64,000 nt of DNA from Lachnospiraceae bacterium (GCA_017408735.1 JAFQUB010000021.1:1-64000), one strand, 5' to 3'; positions 37,233 to 47,071 are shown, counted from the stretch's first letter. Numbers and translations are program-made. The notes: generated by a model not told the origin, from the sequence alone.

Positions 37233-37925
37233 TTATTCTATTGCCTCTTTGATAAACAGAGAGGTCAAAAATACAAATACATAGGCTTGAATCAGTCCGT
37301 CAAAAATATCAAAATAACAGCTGAATACTGCCGGCACAAACACCGGTATACATAATTTAATCAATTCCATTACTACAAATGCACCCAGTACATTACCGAA
37401 AAGTCGCATACATAACGATAGCGGACGAATAAATACTTCCAAAACATTGATTGGTGCTACCATAGCTACCGGTTCGGCAAAGCTTTTCACCCATCCCTTT
37501 ACTCCTTTTTTCTGGATGCCTGCAAGCTCAACAAGAATAATACTCATCAATGCCAGTGCAATCGTAACATTCATATCTTTGGTAGGTGGCTTAAACCCAA
37601 AAAGACCAATGATATTTGCCACACCTACATAAATGATTACTGTCATCATGTAAGGTATATAACGCTTTCCATGTTCGCCTAACAGTCCGTGAAAGAAATC
37701 ATACAAAAATCCGATTCCTGCTTCCAGTGCAAGCTGTTTCTTGCCCGGATTTTCTATGGTAAGATTTCGTACCAGAATTTTGGACAAAATGATTAATACA
37801 GCCATAATTATCCAGGTAACGACAACCGACTCCAGAACGGGAATACTTACTCCATTCCCGATAGGAATTTCAAACATCACCTCGCATTCCAGTTCTTCTA
37901 AAAGTTCTTCTACGAAGGCTTCCAT
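37233..37925 (-). CDS. atpB: ATP synthase a subunit
   Basis: Stator channel subunit, 230 residues with five to six spans. The essential arginine is in PLSLCMRLFGNVLGAFVV. First gene of the complete operon a-c-b-delta-alpha-gamma-beta-epsilon. No atpI is present in front of it. Confidence 0.96.
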   Translation of the reverse strand: MEAFVEELLEELECEVMFEIPIGNGVSIPVLESVVVTWIIMAVLIILSKILVRNLTIENPGKKQLALEAGIGFLYDFFHGLLGEHGKRYIPYMMTVIIYVGVANIIGLFGFKPPTKDMNVTIALALMSIILVELAGIQKKGVKGWVKSFAEPVAMVAPINVLEVFIRPLSLCMRLFGNVLGAFVVMELIKLCIPVFVPAVFSCYFDIFDGLIQAYVFVFLTSLFIKEAIE

Positions 37926-37965
37926 CTTTTCACTTCCTCTCTATTTTGAGTTTGTTAATGTCTTA

Positions 37966-37994
37966 ACGATACTGCTTTAAAGCAGAAATGTCAA
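37966..37994 (-). promoter_or_regulatory. Promoter of the ATP synthase operon with a palindromic spacer
   Basis: TTGACA and TATCGT are 17 bases apart on the minus strand. The spacer is almost filled by the perfect 14-bp palindrome CTGCTTTAAAGCAG (37972-37985), a position where a regulator would block polymerase. Confidence 0.65.
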
Positions 37995-38211
37995 TGATTC
38001 ATTCTTCCTATTTTTTTCACAAAAAATGTCGTTTTCTTTTGTGTATTTTTTACACATTCTTAATCCTTTTTATATCTTTTTTATTTATTTTATCTATATC
38101 TGTTTTTTCTATTTTTTTCAAGTCCCATTGCAATAGCAAAATTTCTTAATTTTTCATAAAAATTTCATCAATTTTCATACTTTTTCTCATCCGGATTGTT
38201 CCCTCCTTCCG

Positions 38212-38240
38212 GCATATTTTCACCTGATATTCCATAGTAT
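38212..38240 (+). promoter_or_regulatory. Possible sigma-E-like promoter of the S8 protease gene
   Basis: GCATATT and CATAGTAT are 14 bases apart, resembling sigma-E -35 (kmATATT) and -10 (CATACAnT) elements with two mismatches in the latter. The rest of the 37926-38269 gap is pyrimidine-rich on the plus strand, with nothing else recognised. Confidence 0.35.
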
Positions 38241-38269
38241 ATTACAACTTCTTTTTTATCGGGTGACTT

Positions 38270-39970
38270 ATGCCATCATCTATTCTTTTACCGGCTGCCA
38301 TGGACGAAAATTACGGAGATTTTATCTTTAACTACAGTGCTTCCACTTCCTATTTAGAGTACCTGCAGCAATCTTATTCCACCAATGTAGTTAATGATAC
38401 TTACGCCATTATCTATGCCCCCTTAGCACAAGCATTACAAATGCCCCTTAACAGTGCCAGCTATGGAAGCTTTCCTAACTATTATGTGCCTATGGACACA
38501 CAGAGTATGAACATTTCCGGCATTACCAGACTGCATAACCAACCTTATATCCCCCTCAAAGGCACCGGAACTGCCGTAGCAATTATCGATTCCGGTATCG
38601 ATTATACCAATGAAGTTTTTCGCAATTCTGACGGTAGCTCCCGCATTGCTTATCTTTGGGACCAGACCATTGTCAGCGAAAACACACCTCCAAACTTAAA
38701 CTACGGAACAGAATATTCGAAGACCGATATTGACCGTGCATTACAAGCTGAAAATCCTTTTGATATTGTTCCTTCTCAGGACACCTTAGGACACGGAACC
38801 TTTACCGCCGGGATTGCTGCCGGCAGTGAAAATATTCAGGAACAGTTTATCGGTGCTGCACCGGATGCCACTTTAATTGTTGTAAAACTAAAACCCGCAA
38901 AAAAATACATCCATGACTATTATCTTCTTCCTGAAGATGCATTGGTTTATCAGGAGGATGATATTATGACCGCCTTAAGCTATGTAAAATACTGTACCCA
39001 ACGCTTAGGAAATATCCCTCTGTCTATTTGCATTCCTTTAGGTTCTAATTTGGGTGCACATCTTGGCAGCTCACCTCTGGCAAATTATGCTGACAGCTTA
39101 AACCGCCAATCACAAGTGGCTGTTTCTGTGGCAGGCGGAAATGAGGGAAATGCAGGACACCATTTCACCGCCACCATAGAACCCTCCGTAGGTTCCACAG
39201 AGGTAGAACTAAAGGTAGGCGAACAACAACTCGGGTTCACTTTAGAACTTTGGGGAAATTCTCCTACTACGCAGGAGGTAACGCTCCAATCTCCCTCCGG
39301 AGAAACGCAGCCACTGTTTCTGGTTCCTCCTTATTCCAATCAGACACTTCGCTTTGTCTTTGTCAACACCATTGTGTATGTCAATTTTATTTTGATAGAA
39401 AACCAGTCCGGTGGACAACTGATTATGTTACGTTTCCGTAATCCTGCACCGGGAATCTGGAAATTTATTATCCAGAATCAAACTCCTCACATGGTTTCCT
39501 TTCATATGTGGTTGCCGGTAACACCACTTACTTCGGAAGACACATATTTTCTTCGTTCTTCTCCTTACAACACAATCACATCGCCCGGCAATGCCCAAAA
39601 TGTGATTACCACCGTTGCCTATAATCATCGTGACGACAGCATTTATTTAAATTCCAGCCGCGGATTTAGTCCTGATAATACCATTGTTCCCACACTGGCT
39701 GCTCCGGGTGTGGATATCAAAGGTCCCCTTCCCGGCGGACGATTTACTACCCGCTCCGGAACCAGCATTGCCGCTGCCCATGTATGCGGTGCTGCCGCTC
39801 TATTCTTAGAATGGGCAATTAAAAATGATAACATTCCCTTCCTCAATGGAACAGGGGTAAAAAACTATCTTATTCGTGGGAGCAGACGCCCTCGCAACAT
39901 CGAATATCCCAGTCCGGAATGGGGCTACGGCATTTTAGATTTGTACAATGTATTTCAGACATTAACATAA
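38270..39970 (+). CDS. Subtilisin-like (S8) protease, Csp-like
   Basis: 566 residues. The catalytic triad is complete: Asp107 in AIIDSGIDY, His175 in LGHGTFTAG and Ser499 in SGTSIAAAH. A long insert of about 120 residues between His and Ser forms a beta-rich region, as in the clostridial Csp germination proteases. There is no signal peptide, and the N-terminus contains a possible prodomain (residues 1 to about 90). Csp proteins activate the spore cortex hydrolase SleC in Clostridia. Lachnospiraceae carry many paralogues whose roles are unproven, so germination is only a possibility. Confidence 0.88.
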   Translation: MPSSILLPAAMDENYGDFIFNYSASTSYLEYLQQSYSTNVVNDTYAIIYAPLAQALQMPLNSASYGSFPNYYVPMDTQSMNISGITRLHNQPYIPLKGTGTAVAIIDSGIDYTNEVFRNSDGSSRIAYLWDQTIVSENTPPNLNYGTEYSKTDIDRALQAENPFDIVPSQDTLGHGTFTAGIAAGSENIQEQFIGAAPDATLIVVKLKPAKKYIHDYYLLPEDALVYQEDDIMTALSYVKYCTQRLGNIPLSICIPLGSNLGAHLGSSPLANYADSLNRQSQVAVSVAGGNEGNAGHHFTATIEPSVGSTEVELKVGEQQLGFTLELWGNSPTTQEVTLQSPSGETQPLFLVPPYSNQTLRFVFVNTIVYVNFILIENQSGGQLIMLRFRNPAPGIWKFIIQNQTPHMVSFHMWLPVTPLTSEDTYFLRSSPYNTITSPGNAQNVITTVAYNHRDDSIYLNSSRGFSPDNTIVPTLAAPGVDIKGPLPGGRFTTRSGTSIAAAHVCGAAALFLEWAIKNDNIPFLNGTGVKNYLIRGSRRPRNIEYPSPEWGYGILDLYNVFQTLT

Positions 39971-39988
39971 CATTACCTATATATAAAG

Positions 39989-40030
39989 AAAGACAAGGGC
40001 ACCATAAATCATCGTGACACCCTTGTCTTT
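39989..40030. terminator. Bidirectional terminator between the S8 protease gene and spoVG
   Basis: AAAGACAAGGG pairs with CCCTTGTCTTT across a 20-base loop; T-rich tails are present on both strands. Confidence 0.85.
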
Positions 40031-40078
40031 TCTTTGCTCTTTAATTTTACATAATCGCTATTTAACCGTTTTCCAGGT

Positions 40079-40363
40079 TTAAGCTTCTTCTGCTTCCACC
40101 GGTTCTTCCAGTAAAGCTTTTTCATAACTTTCCAGAATAATCTTCTGAATTTTATCTCTTGTTGCAGAGTTAATAGGATGTGCAATATCTCTATACTCTC
40201 CATCAGATGCCTTTCTGCTTGGCATTGCGATAAATAATCCTTTTTCTCCATCAATTACTTTAATATCATGTACGACAAATTCATCATCTATAGTAATAGA
40301 TACTACTGCTTTCATTTTACCTTCTTTTGTCATCTTTCTGACACGTACATCTGTAATGTTCAT
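40079..40363 (-). CDS. spoVG: Septation/sporulation regulator SpoVG
   Basis: 94 residues matching SpoVG closely: [20 protein letters not shown] at the start, then [19 protein letters not shown] and [18 protein letters not shown]. It is an RNA/DNA-binding regulator with effects on sporulation, division and envelope genes in Firmicutes. GGGGAA lies upstream of the ATG. A TATAAT (40414-40419, minus strand) just past the glgD stop could be its own -10; no clear -35 was found. Confidence 0.96.
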   Translation of the reverse strand: MNITDVRVRKMTKEGKMKAVVSITIDDEFVVHDIKVIDGEKGLFIAMPSRKASDGEYRDIAHPINSATRDKIQKIILESYEKALLEEPVEAEEA

Positions 40364-40423
40364 CTAATTAATTCCCCTTTCTCGCCTCAACGAGCCCTTT
40401 GTTTTGTTACACTATTATAACCG

Positions 40424-41542
40424 TTATAAAACATACCTTTCATTTTTTTCCACAACAACCTTGATTCCATTTTCTCCCTTATGATATGTATTAGCACGAA
40501 TGGTATCCCTGCTTTCCACAATACAATTTTCAATGGTTGTGTTATCACCAATATAAACATCATTTAAAATGATGGAATTCTTAATAGTAACATTATTTCC
40601 AACAAATACCTTCTTAAAGAGAACGGAATTTTCTACAGTACCATTTACGATACATCCGCTGGAAACCAGACTGTTCTTTACTACTGCCCCCGGATTATAT
40701 TTTGCCGGTGGTAAATCATCCACTTTAGAATAAACATCCGGATACTGTCTAAAGAAATAATCTCTTATTTCCGGTTGAAGGAAGGACATATTGGTTTCAT
40801 AATAGGATTCCACTGTAGAAATATTACTCCAATACTCTTCCATTTTATATCCATAAATACGCTTCATACCTTTGTAGCGTACCAGAATATCTTTTACAAA
40901 ATCATATCTGTCTTCTTTTGCACATTTTTCCAACAGTTCAATCAACTGTCTTCTTCTGATTACATAAATACCACAGGACACTGTATTTGAAGTGGCAACC
41001 ATTGGCTTTTCATCAAAGTCTTCAATTCTGCCATCTTCATCCATTCTAAGAATACCAAAGCGTTCGATATCCTGTCCCGGTGCCATTTCCTTGCATACCA
41101 CAGTAACGTCTGCTTTTTTTGCAATGTGATATTCCAAGACCTTATTGTAGTCCATTTTATAAATACCATCACCCGAAGCGATTACCACATATGGTTCATG
41201 GCTGTTCTTTAAAAATGTCAGGTTCTGATAAATTGCATCTGCCGTTCCACGATACCAGAAATTATTGTCCATTGTTACAGTAGGTGGGAACACAAACAAG
41301 CCTCCCTGCTTACGTCCAAAATCCCACCATTTAGATGAACTTAGATGTTCATTTAAACTTCTGGAATTGTATTGTGTTAACACTGCAACTCTCTGGATAT
41401 GTGAATTAGTCATGTTACTAAGTGTAAAGTCAATGCTTCGATAACTTCCTGCCACCGGCATCGCCGCTATGGCACGCTTGTTTGACAATTCTTTCATACG
41501 ATAACTGTTTCCGCCTGCTAAAATAATTCCAATCGCTCTCAT
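40424..41542 (-). CDS. glgD: Glucose-1-phosphate adenylyltransferase, GlgD subunit
   Basis: Regulatory partner of GlgC in ADP-glucose synthesis. 372 residues: an N-terminal nucleotidyltransferase-like fold and a C-terminal left-handed beta-helix of hexapeptide repeats. The nucleotide loop is altered (LAGGNSYRM instead of Glg[10 protein letters not shown]), as usual for GlgD, which is weakly active or inactive alone. It overlaps the glgC stop by four bases (ATGA), so the subunits are translated together. Confidence 0.95.
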   Translation of the reverse strand: MRAIGIILAGGNSYRMKELSNKRAIAAMPVAGSYRSIDFTLSNMTNSHIQRVAVLTQYNSRSLNEHLSSSKWWDFGRKQGGLFVFPPTVTMDNNFWYRGTADAIYQNLTFLKNSHEPYVVIASGDGIYKMDYNKVLEYHIAKKADVTVVCKEMAPGQDIERFGILRMDEDGRIEDFDEKPMVATSNTVSCGIYVIRRRQLIELLEKCAKEDRYDFVKDILVRYKGMKRIYGYKMEEYWSNISTVESYYETNMSFLQPEIRDYFFRQYPDVYSKVDDLPPAKYNPGAVVKNSLVSSGCIVNGTVENSVLFKKVFVGNNVTIKNSIILNDVYIGDNTTIENCIVESRDTIRANTYHKGENGIKVVVEKNERYVL

Positions 41543-42813
41543 CGTCTGTCACCTGCTTTCATTATCGTTTCACCGCTTTCCAGTATTCCATTCGGATAAT
41601 CCGATGGCTCTGTTACACCTGAAATGGCCGTGTTCTTTCCTATTTTAACATTGTCCGGAATCACAGACCTGTCCCCAATTGTCACAAGACCAAAGGAGTA
41701 AATCTTTGGTTTTAGTTTGTTTGGCACATCATCGCCAATTCCTAAAACTACGTTATTTCCAATCTCTACATTTTCTGCAACGATTGATTTGTCAATCACT
41801 ACATTTTCTCCGATTCTAGTATCCCTCATGATAATAGAATCACGAACTACAGTACCTTTTCCAATTCTTACACCGGCGCCAATGACAGAATTGACCACTT
41901 CACCATAAATTTCTGTGCCCTCACTAATAATGCTCTTTTCGATTCTTGCCTCACCTGAAATATACTGTGGTGGCAAAGTATCACTCTTTGTGTAGATTTT
42001 CCAGAATTCTTCATATAAGTTGAATTCCGGGATAATATCAATCAATTCCATGTTTGCTTCCCAATAAGAACCTAAGGTACCAACATCTTTCCAGTATCCG
42101 TTAAATTCATAAGCAAACAGACGATTTCCATTTTCGTGGCAATGAGGAATAATATGCATACCGAAATCACAACCCTTCTCATCGGATAATGCAATCAATG
42201 CCTCTTTTAATATTTTCCAGCTGAAAATATAAATACCCATGGATGCCAGATTACTGCTTGGATGTTCCGGTTTTTCTTCGAACTTCTCAATTCTTCCTTC
42301 TTCATCTGCAACAACGATACCAAACCGACTCGCCTCCTCCATTGGAACCGGCATAGTAGCAATCGTTACATCTGCATTGTTCTTCTTGTGGAAATCCAAC
42401 ATAACCTCATAATCCATCTTATAGATATGGTCACCGGATAAAATAAGAACATATTCCGGATTATAAGTTTCCATATACTCTAAGTTCTGGTAAATCGCAT
42501 TTGCAGTACCTGTGTACCACTCACTACTTGTACTCTTTTCATACGGAGGTAGAACAGTAACACCTCCAATATTTCTATCCAAATCCCACGGAATACCAAT
42601 TCCAATGTGGGTATTCAGACGCAACGGCTGATACTGGGTAAGCACACCTACCGTATCAATTCCGGAATTAATACAGTTACTTAATGGGAAATCGATAATT
42701 CTATATTTTCCTCCGAAAGCAACTGCCGGTTTTGCAACCTTTTTTGTAAGAACGCCTAATCGGCTTCCCTGTCCACCTGCGAGCAACATCGCAATCATTT
42801 CTTTTTTAATCAC
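41539..42813 (-). CDS. glgC: Glucose-1-phosphate adenylyltransferase, GlgC subunit
   Basis: Makes ADP-glucose from ATP and glucose-1-phosphate for glycogen synthesis. About 424 residues. Catalytic features: [24 protein letters not shown] and [10 protein letters not shown], then a beta-helix tail. I place the start at the GTG giving MIKKEMIAM, because GAGGTGA lies five bases upstream and the earlier in-frame GTG is inside that ribosome site. glgB and glgA are not in the window. Confidence 0.96.
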   Translation of the reverse strand: MIKKEMIAMLLAGGQGSRLGVLTKKVAKPAVAFGGKYRIIDFPLSNCINSGIDTVGVLTQYQPLRLNTHIGIGIPWDLDRNIGGVTVLPPYEKSTSSEWYTGTANAIYQNLEYMETYNPEYVLILSGDHIYKMDYEVMLDFHKKNNADVTIATMPVPMEEASRFGIVVADEEGRIEKFEEKPEHPSSNLASMGIYIFSWKILKEALIALSDEKGCDFGMHIIPHCHENGNRLFAYEFNGYWKDVGTLGSYWEANMELIDIIPEFNLYEEFWKIYTKSDTLPPQYISGEARIEKSIISEGTEIYGEVVNSVIGAGVRIGKGTVVRDSIIMRDTRIGENVVIDKSIVAENVEIGNNVVLGIGDDVPNKLKPKIYSFGLVTIGDRSVIPDNVKIGKNTAISGVTEPSDYPNGILESGETIMKAGDRR

Positions 42814-42863
42814 TGTTATCACCTCTCATTATAGCCTACCACTCAAGACATTTATAATTTGCA

Positions 42864-42886
42864 ATATTCGCAAGAGCAACGAATAT
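42864..42886 (-). other. Stem-loop in the glgC leader
   Basis: ATATTCG/CGAATAT, 7 bp with a nine-base loop, lies between the glgC promoter and start codon. No T-run follows. Confidence 0.45.
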
Positions 42887-42904
42887 TTGTTTCCCACTTA
42901 ACTA

Positions 42905-42933
42905 ATTATAGCACACTTATCGGGTAACGTGAA
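42905..42933 (-). promoter_or_regulatory. Promoter of glgCD
   Basis: TTCACG and a perfect TATAAT with a 17-base spacer on the minus strand. In the remaining 42934-43196 stretch I see only a TTCCAA/TTGGAA hairpin near 43120-43140 and TATAAT-like boxes without good -35 partners for murC. Confidence 0.65.
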
Positions 42934-43196
42934 CATAATTTCTCAAAATGTTTACACTTTTTACACCTTTTTTAACATATAATGTAAAAACCTTTCTTTT
43001 TCTCTGATATTCTCATAGATTTTTATACTAATGTGAGTTATAATTGTTTCAAACAAAAATATAAATATCTTCCTTATTACTATACGCAGGCCTTTTCCAT
43101 CTTATGATTAAAAGCCTGAACTTTTCCAATGCGTTTGGAAGATTATGATTTATAACAATTTAGTAACTTATTAAAAATAAGAAAGGATATACAACT

Positions 43197-44576
43197 ATGT
43201 ATCAGATTAATTTCAATGAACCGATTCATATTTATTTCATAGGAATCGGCGGTATCAGCATGAGCGGACTTGCTGAAATTGTAAAAAAGGAAAATTTTAA
43301 GGTTTCCGGTTCCGATATGAAGGAATCTGCATTGACCAACCATTTAAACTCTTTGGGGATTCAGGTGTTTATTGGACAGCAGGCTGAAAATCTTTCTGCT
43401 GATGTTGACGTGGTAGTATATACAGCTGCTATTCATGAAGACAATCCTGAATATGCAGAAGCAGTGAGAAGAAATCTTCCAATGCTTACCAGAGCCCAGT
43501 TTTTAGGACAGCTTATGAAAAATTATCAAACACCGATTGCTGTGTCCGGTACTCACGGTAAAACCACTACCACTTCCATGCTTTCTCATATTTTATTACA
43601 GGCCGACACAGACCCAACCTTATCCATCGGGGGGATTTTAAAAGCAATTGATGGAAATATACGTGTGGGAAACAGCCAGTATTTTTTAACAGAAGCTTGC
43701 GAATATACTAACAGTTTTTTAAGCTTTTTTCCAAAAATCAGCATTATTTTAAATATTGATGCGGACCACCTGGACTTTTTTAAGGATTTGGATGATATTC
43801 GGAATTCCTTCCACAAATTTGCCACACTTCTTCCAGAAGACGGCACACTGATTGTTTCCAGTGATATTGAAGGATTGGATGAATTTACAAAAGACCTTAA
43901 CTGCAATATTATCACCTTTGGTTCCTCTCCAGATTCTAATTATTCTGCCGAAAACATTAAGTTTGATGAATTTGGAAGACCTACTTATACCTTATTAAAG
44001 AATGGGGAAGCTGTTTCCCAGATAAGTCTTGCTGTTACCGGAATGCACAATGTGTATAACTCTTTGTCTGCCATTGCTACTGCAGATTTGCTGGGAATTT
44101 CACTGGAGGTTACCAAGAAGGCTTTATTGGCATTTTCAGGTACTGAACGTAGATTTGAATATAAAGGTGAAATCGGTGGTGTTACCATTGTTGACGATTA
44201 CGCACATCATCCAACCGAAATCAAAGCAACTTTGAATGCTGCCAAGAATTATCCACATGAACATTTATGGTGTGTATTCCAGCCTCATACCTACACCCGT
44301 ACCAAAGCATTGATGAAAGAATTTGCAGAAGCTTTATCTTTTGCCGAAAATATTGTTCTTGCAGAAATTTATCCTGCCAGAGAAACGGATAATCTGGGCA
44401 TCAGTTCCCAGACACTGGCACAGGAAATAGAGAAATTAGGAAAAACATGCCACTATTTTTCCTCTTTTGACGAAATTGAAACATTTTTATTAGAAAATTG
44501 TTCAACAGGCGACCTGTTGATAACTATGGGCGCCGGAGATGTTGTAAACATTGGAAATCGTCTTCTCGGAAAATAG
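43197..44576 (+). CDS. murC: UDP-N-acetylmuramate--L-alanine ligase
   Basis: Adds L-alanine to UDP-MurNAc in peptidoglycan synthesis. 459 residues. N-terminal Rossmann motif GIGGISMSGLAEI, ATP P-loop SGTHGKTTTTSML, central YTNSFLSFFPKISIILNIDADHLD-type block (EYTNSF and DADHLD visible), and C-terminal YAHHPTEI. AAAGGA lies upstream. It ends directly at a DnaA box. Confidence 0.97.
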   Translation: MYQINFNEPIHIYFIGIGGISMSGLAEIVKKENFKVSGSDMKESALTNHLNSLGIQVFIGQQAENLSADVDVVVYTAAIHEDNPEYAEAVRRNLPMLTRAQFLGQLMKNYQTPIAVSGTHGKTTTTSMLSHILLQADTDPTLSIGGILKAIDGNIRVGNSQYFLTEACEYTNSFLSFFPKISIILNIDADHLDFFKDLDDIRNSFHKFATLLPEDGTLIVSSDIEGLDEFTKDLNCNIITFGSSPDSNYSAENIKFDEFGRPTYTLLKNGEAVSQISLAVTGMHNVYNSLSAIATADLLGISLEVTKKALLAFSGTERRFEYKGEIGGVTIVDDYAHHPTEIKATLNAAKNYPHEHLWCVFQPHTYTRTKALMKEFAEALSFAENIVLAEIYPARETDNLGISSQTLAQEIEKLGKTCHYFSSFDEIETFLLENCSTGDLLITMGAGDVVNIGNRLLGK

Positions 44577-44749
44577 TTATCCACATTATCCACATGTTTA
44601 TCAACATTTTTTATGTTTTTAACATGTGGATTTTTTTGTTAACATAACCGATGTTACCCACATTTACATTATTCGTCAAAAATCGCGTAGTTTAAGCGTT
44701 TTCTCGACATTATTTTTATTATGTCAACATTTTATCCACATTATCCACA
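44577..44749. promoter_or_regulatory. Cluster of DnaA boxes
   Basis: Perfect consensus boxes TTATCCACA occur at 44577-44585 and 44586-44594 (head to tail) and again at 44732-44740 and 44741-44749 (head to tail). Near-matches are TTATCAACA at 44598-44606 and TTACCCACA at 44654-44662. All point the same way. The cluster fills the gap between murC and the DnaD/DnaI-like genes. It may allow DnaA control of those genes or titrate DnaA; no dnaA or dnaN gene is nearby. Confidence 0.85.
44588..44637 (+). terminator. Terminator of murC
   Basis: ATCCACATGTT/AACATGTGGAT, an 11-bp stem with a loop of about 22 bases, is followed by seven T. It overlaps a DnaA box. Confidence 0.8.
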
Positions 44750-44795
44750 TATTACAGGGGAATTTTCTTCCTCCTCTGTGTACAAAATTTTCTGG

Positions 44796-44824
44796 TTCTC
44801 AATTTTCATTTCCTATGCTATACT
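44796..44824 (+). promoter_or_regulatory. Promoter of the dnaD-dnaI-like operon
   Basis: TTCTCA and TATACT with a 17-base spacer, 84 bases before the start codon and just downstream of the second DnaA box pair. Confidence 0.55.
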
Positions 44825-44907
44825 AGGTAAGTGACCTACAGAATCTGCCACAGGCAGTTCCCTACGGATGCATGACAATAAAACAACACTAGAAAGGAAT
44901 GGATACC

Positions 44908-45975
44908 ATGACAAATATCACCATAACCAATGAATCGCTTCATGACGTGACTATTGTTTCCAATATCTTTATTGATTACTATATGTCGGATGCCAACGGT
45001 GAATATGTGAAAACCTACTTATATCTGTTACGTGCGGTAACCACCGGCGAAGTACTTTCCGTGGTATCCATTGCAGATAAATTAAATTATACAGAGCGGG
45101 ATGTATGTCGCGCTTTGAAGTTTTGGGAGAAACAGGGCATTTTATCTCTGGCCTTTCGAAGCGACAATTCGCTGGAAACCATACGTCTTCTTCCAATTAC
45201 TAAACCGCAGAATGCCGCAGAAATTCATACAGAACCCATTGCGCAGCCTGCCTCTGCTCCTGCACCGGTTACCACATTTCAAGAACCAGAAAAGCATGCC
45301 TTTACTCTGGATGAGATGGCTAGTTTCAAAACCAATACGGATGTGGCTGAAATCTTATTTATCGCAGAGCAGTATTTAGGAAAAACATTAAGCAATACCG
45401 ATATTAACACTATTTTATATATTTATGACGGATTGAAGTTCCCGGTGGAACTAATTGAATATCTGATTGAATACTGTGTCACCAAAGACCATAAGAGCAT
45501 GCATTATATAGAAGCAACTGCGTTGGCATGGGCTAGAGACAACATCACAACGGTGGAACAGGCAAAAAATAATTCTGATACTTATAATAAGAACTGTTTT
45601 GCTGTACTTAAAGCCTTTGGTATTAAAAATCGCCATCCGGCACCTGCCGAACAGGAAATGATCACTACTTGGACCAATGATTATGGCTTTACATTAGATA
45701 TCATTGTTGAGGCTTGCAATCGTACCATTCAGGCAATACATAGTCCTAACTTTGGTTATGCTGACCGTATTCTTGTTCGTTGGAAAGAACAGGGGGTTCA
45801 CCATCTTTCTGACATTCAGGCTTTAGACCAGCAATTTCAACGGGAAAAGGAACAGAAAAAGCAGCAAAAGAAACAGACCAATTCTGCTTCACCAAACTCA
45901 AATAACCGTTTCCTTAACTTTGAACAGCGTTCCTATGATTTTAACGAATTAGAGCGGGAACTTTTGAAATCTTAA
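44908..45975 (+). CDS. DnaD domain protein (replication initiation)
   Basis: About 355 residues. An N-terminal winged-helix region (about 25-95, YTERDVCRALKFWEKQGIL) precedes two DnaB_2/DnaD-type domains (about 135-215 and 220-300). The second ends in the family signature YADRILVRWKEQGV. A Gln/Lys-rich tail follows. DnaD-type proteins work after DnaA at the origin to remodel DNA and help load the helicase. The second ATG is used because GAAAGGA lies nine bases upstream; the first ATG touches it. The partner loader gene follows after 13 bases. Confidence 0.93.
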   Translation: MTNITITNESLHDVTIVSNIFIDYYMSDANGEYVKTYLYLLRAVTTGEVLSVVSIADKLNYTERDVCRALKFWEKQGILSLAFRSDNSLETIRLLPITKPQNAAEIHTEPIAQPASAPAPVTTFQEPEKHAFTLDEMASFKTNTDVAEILFIAEQYLGKTLSNTDINTILYIYDGLKFPVELIEYLIEYCVTKDHKSMHYIEATALAWARDNITTVEQAKNNSDTYNKNCFAVLKAFGIKNRHPAPAEQEMITTWTNDYGFTLDIIVEACNRTIQAIHSPNFGYADRILVRWKEQGVHHLSDIQALDQQFQREKEQKKQQKKQTNSASPNSNNRFLNFEQRSYDFNELERELLKS

Positions 45976-45988
45976 AGGAGGCTTTGAT

Positions 45989-46981
45989 TTGCCACTATCA
46001 AATTCACAATACGATGCTATTATGCGCATCTATCAGCAAAAACAACTGACAAACCGCGCCAGACTCCTAAAGCGCAGGGAGGAAATTTCCAATCGCCTTC
46101 CGGCTTATCAGATGTTGGAAGAAGAAATTATTTCTTTATCCATGGAAGAAGCAAAGCGACAGCTTTTACAGGATGCTGACACGCTTTCTACCACCAGAGA
46201 AGCAATTCATTCTCTTATGGAAGACAAACGCAATTTATTACTCTCCAACGGATATCCTGAAGATTATCTCAATGAGATTTATGATTGCAAGGATTGTCAG
46301 GATACCGGTTATATTGATGGTAAAAAATGTCATTGTTTTCGACAGGCAGAGATAAATCTGCTGTACCAGCAGTCTAATCTTCAGGCTACCTTGGAAAGCG
46401 AAAACTTTTCTACTTTTCAAATGGACTACTACAGTAAGAATCTGATTGACGAGGCTACCGGCACTAACTCATTTATGCTTGCCCAGTCAGCTTTTGATGC
46501 CTGCTTACAATTTACCAAGAATTTTGATTATGAATTCGAAAACATATTATTATATGGAAGCGTTGGTGTTGGAAAAACCTTTCTAACCCATTGTGTTGCC
46601 AAAGATTTACTGGAAAACGGGCATTCTGTTATTTACTTTACTGCCCACCAGTTATTTGACACTCTGGCAGAGCAGAAGTTTGATGCCCAGAACGCTGATT
46701 CTATTCCAGAGGCATACCAACATATACTGGACTGTGATTTACTTATTATTGACGACTTAGGAACAGAGCTTGCCAACTCATTTTCCACTTCACAGTTATT
46801 TTTGTGTATGAATGAAAGATTCTTAAGAAAAAAGTCAACGATGATCTCTACAAATCTTTCATTGGGAAAAATCAGTGAGACCTATTCGGAACGTACTTTT
46901 TCCAGACTTTCCGGAAACTATAAATTAGTCAAATTAATTGGCGAAGATATACGCATGAAAAAAAGACGTTCAAAGTCTTGA
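45989..46981 (+). CDS. DnaC/DnaI-like helicase loader ATPase
   Basis: 330 residues, TTG start with AAAGGAGG seven bases upstream. A zinc-ribbon-like CKDCQDTGYIDGKKCHC (about 92-108) is followed by an AAA+ domain with Walker A YGSVGVGKTFL and Walker B LLIIDDLGTE. The N-terminal helical and zinc part matches DnaI-type loaders rather than the transposition helper IstB. With the DnaD gene it forms a primosome loading pair for DnaB helicase. Confidence 0.92.
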   Translation: MPLSNSQYDAIMRIYQQKQLTNRARLLKRREEISNRLPAYQMLEEEIISLSMEEAKRQLLQDADTLSTTREAIHSLMEDKRNLLLSNGYPEDYLNEIYDCKDCQDTGYIDGKKCHCFRQAEINLLYQQSNLQATLESENFSTFQMDYYSKNLIDEATGTNSFMLAQSAFDACLQFTKNFDYEFENILLYGSVGVGKTFLTHCVAKDLLENGHSVIYFTAHQLFDTLAEQKFDAQNADSIPEAYQHILDCDLLIIDDLGTELANSFSTSQLFLCMNERFLRKKSTMISTNLSLGKISETYSERTFSRLSGNYKLVKLIGEDIRMKKRRSKS

Positions 46982-47006
46982 CTTTTCAGTGTTATTAAGA
47001 TATAAC
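46978..47006 (+). promoter_or_regulatory. Promoter of prs
   Basis: TTGACT and TATAAC with a 17-base spacer, overlapping the end of the helicase loader gene. Confidence 0.65.
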
Positions 47007-47071
47007 TTAACATTGAATGGAACTATTTATGTATCAAAACGAAAATAAATTATATGGAGGAAATAGATAAT

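Noticed and set aside
38270..39970. Inactive CspC-type pseudoprotease
   Set aside because: All three catalytic residues are present, so it cannot be called degenerate.
44577..44749. Chromosomal replication origin
   Set aside because: DnaA boxes are dense, but no dnaA/dnaN, no obvious AT-rich unwinding repeats and no strand switch typical of oriC can be shown from this window; kept as a DnaA-box cluster only.
45989..46981. IstB transposition helper ATPase
   Set aside because: No IstA transposase or terminal repeats are present; the zinc-ribbon N-terminus and the adjacent DnaD gene fit a helicase loader.
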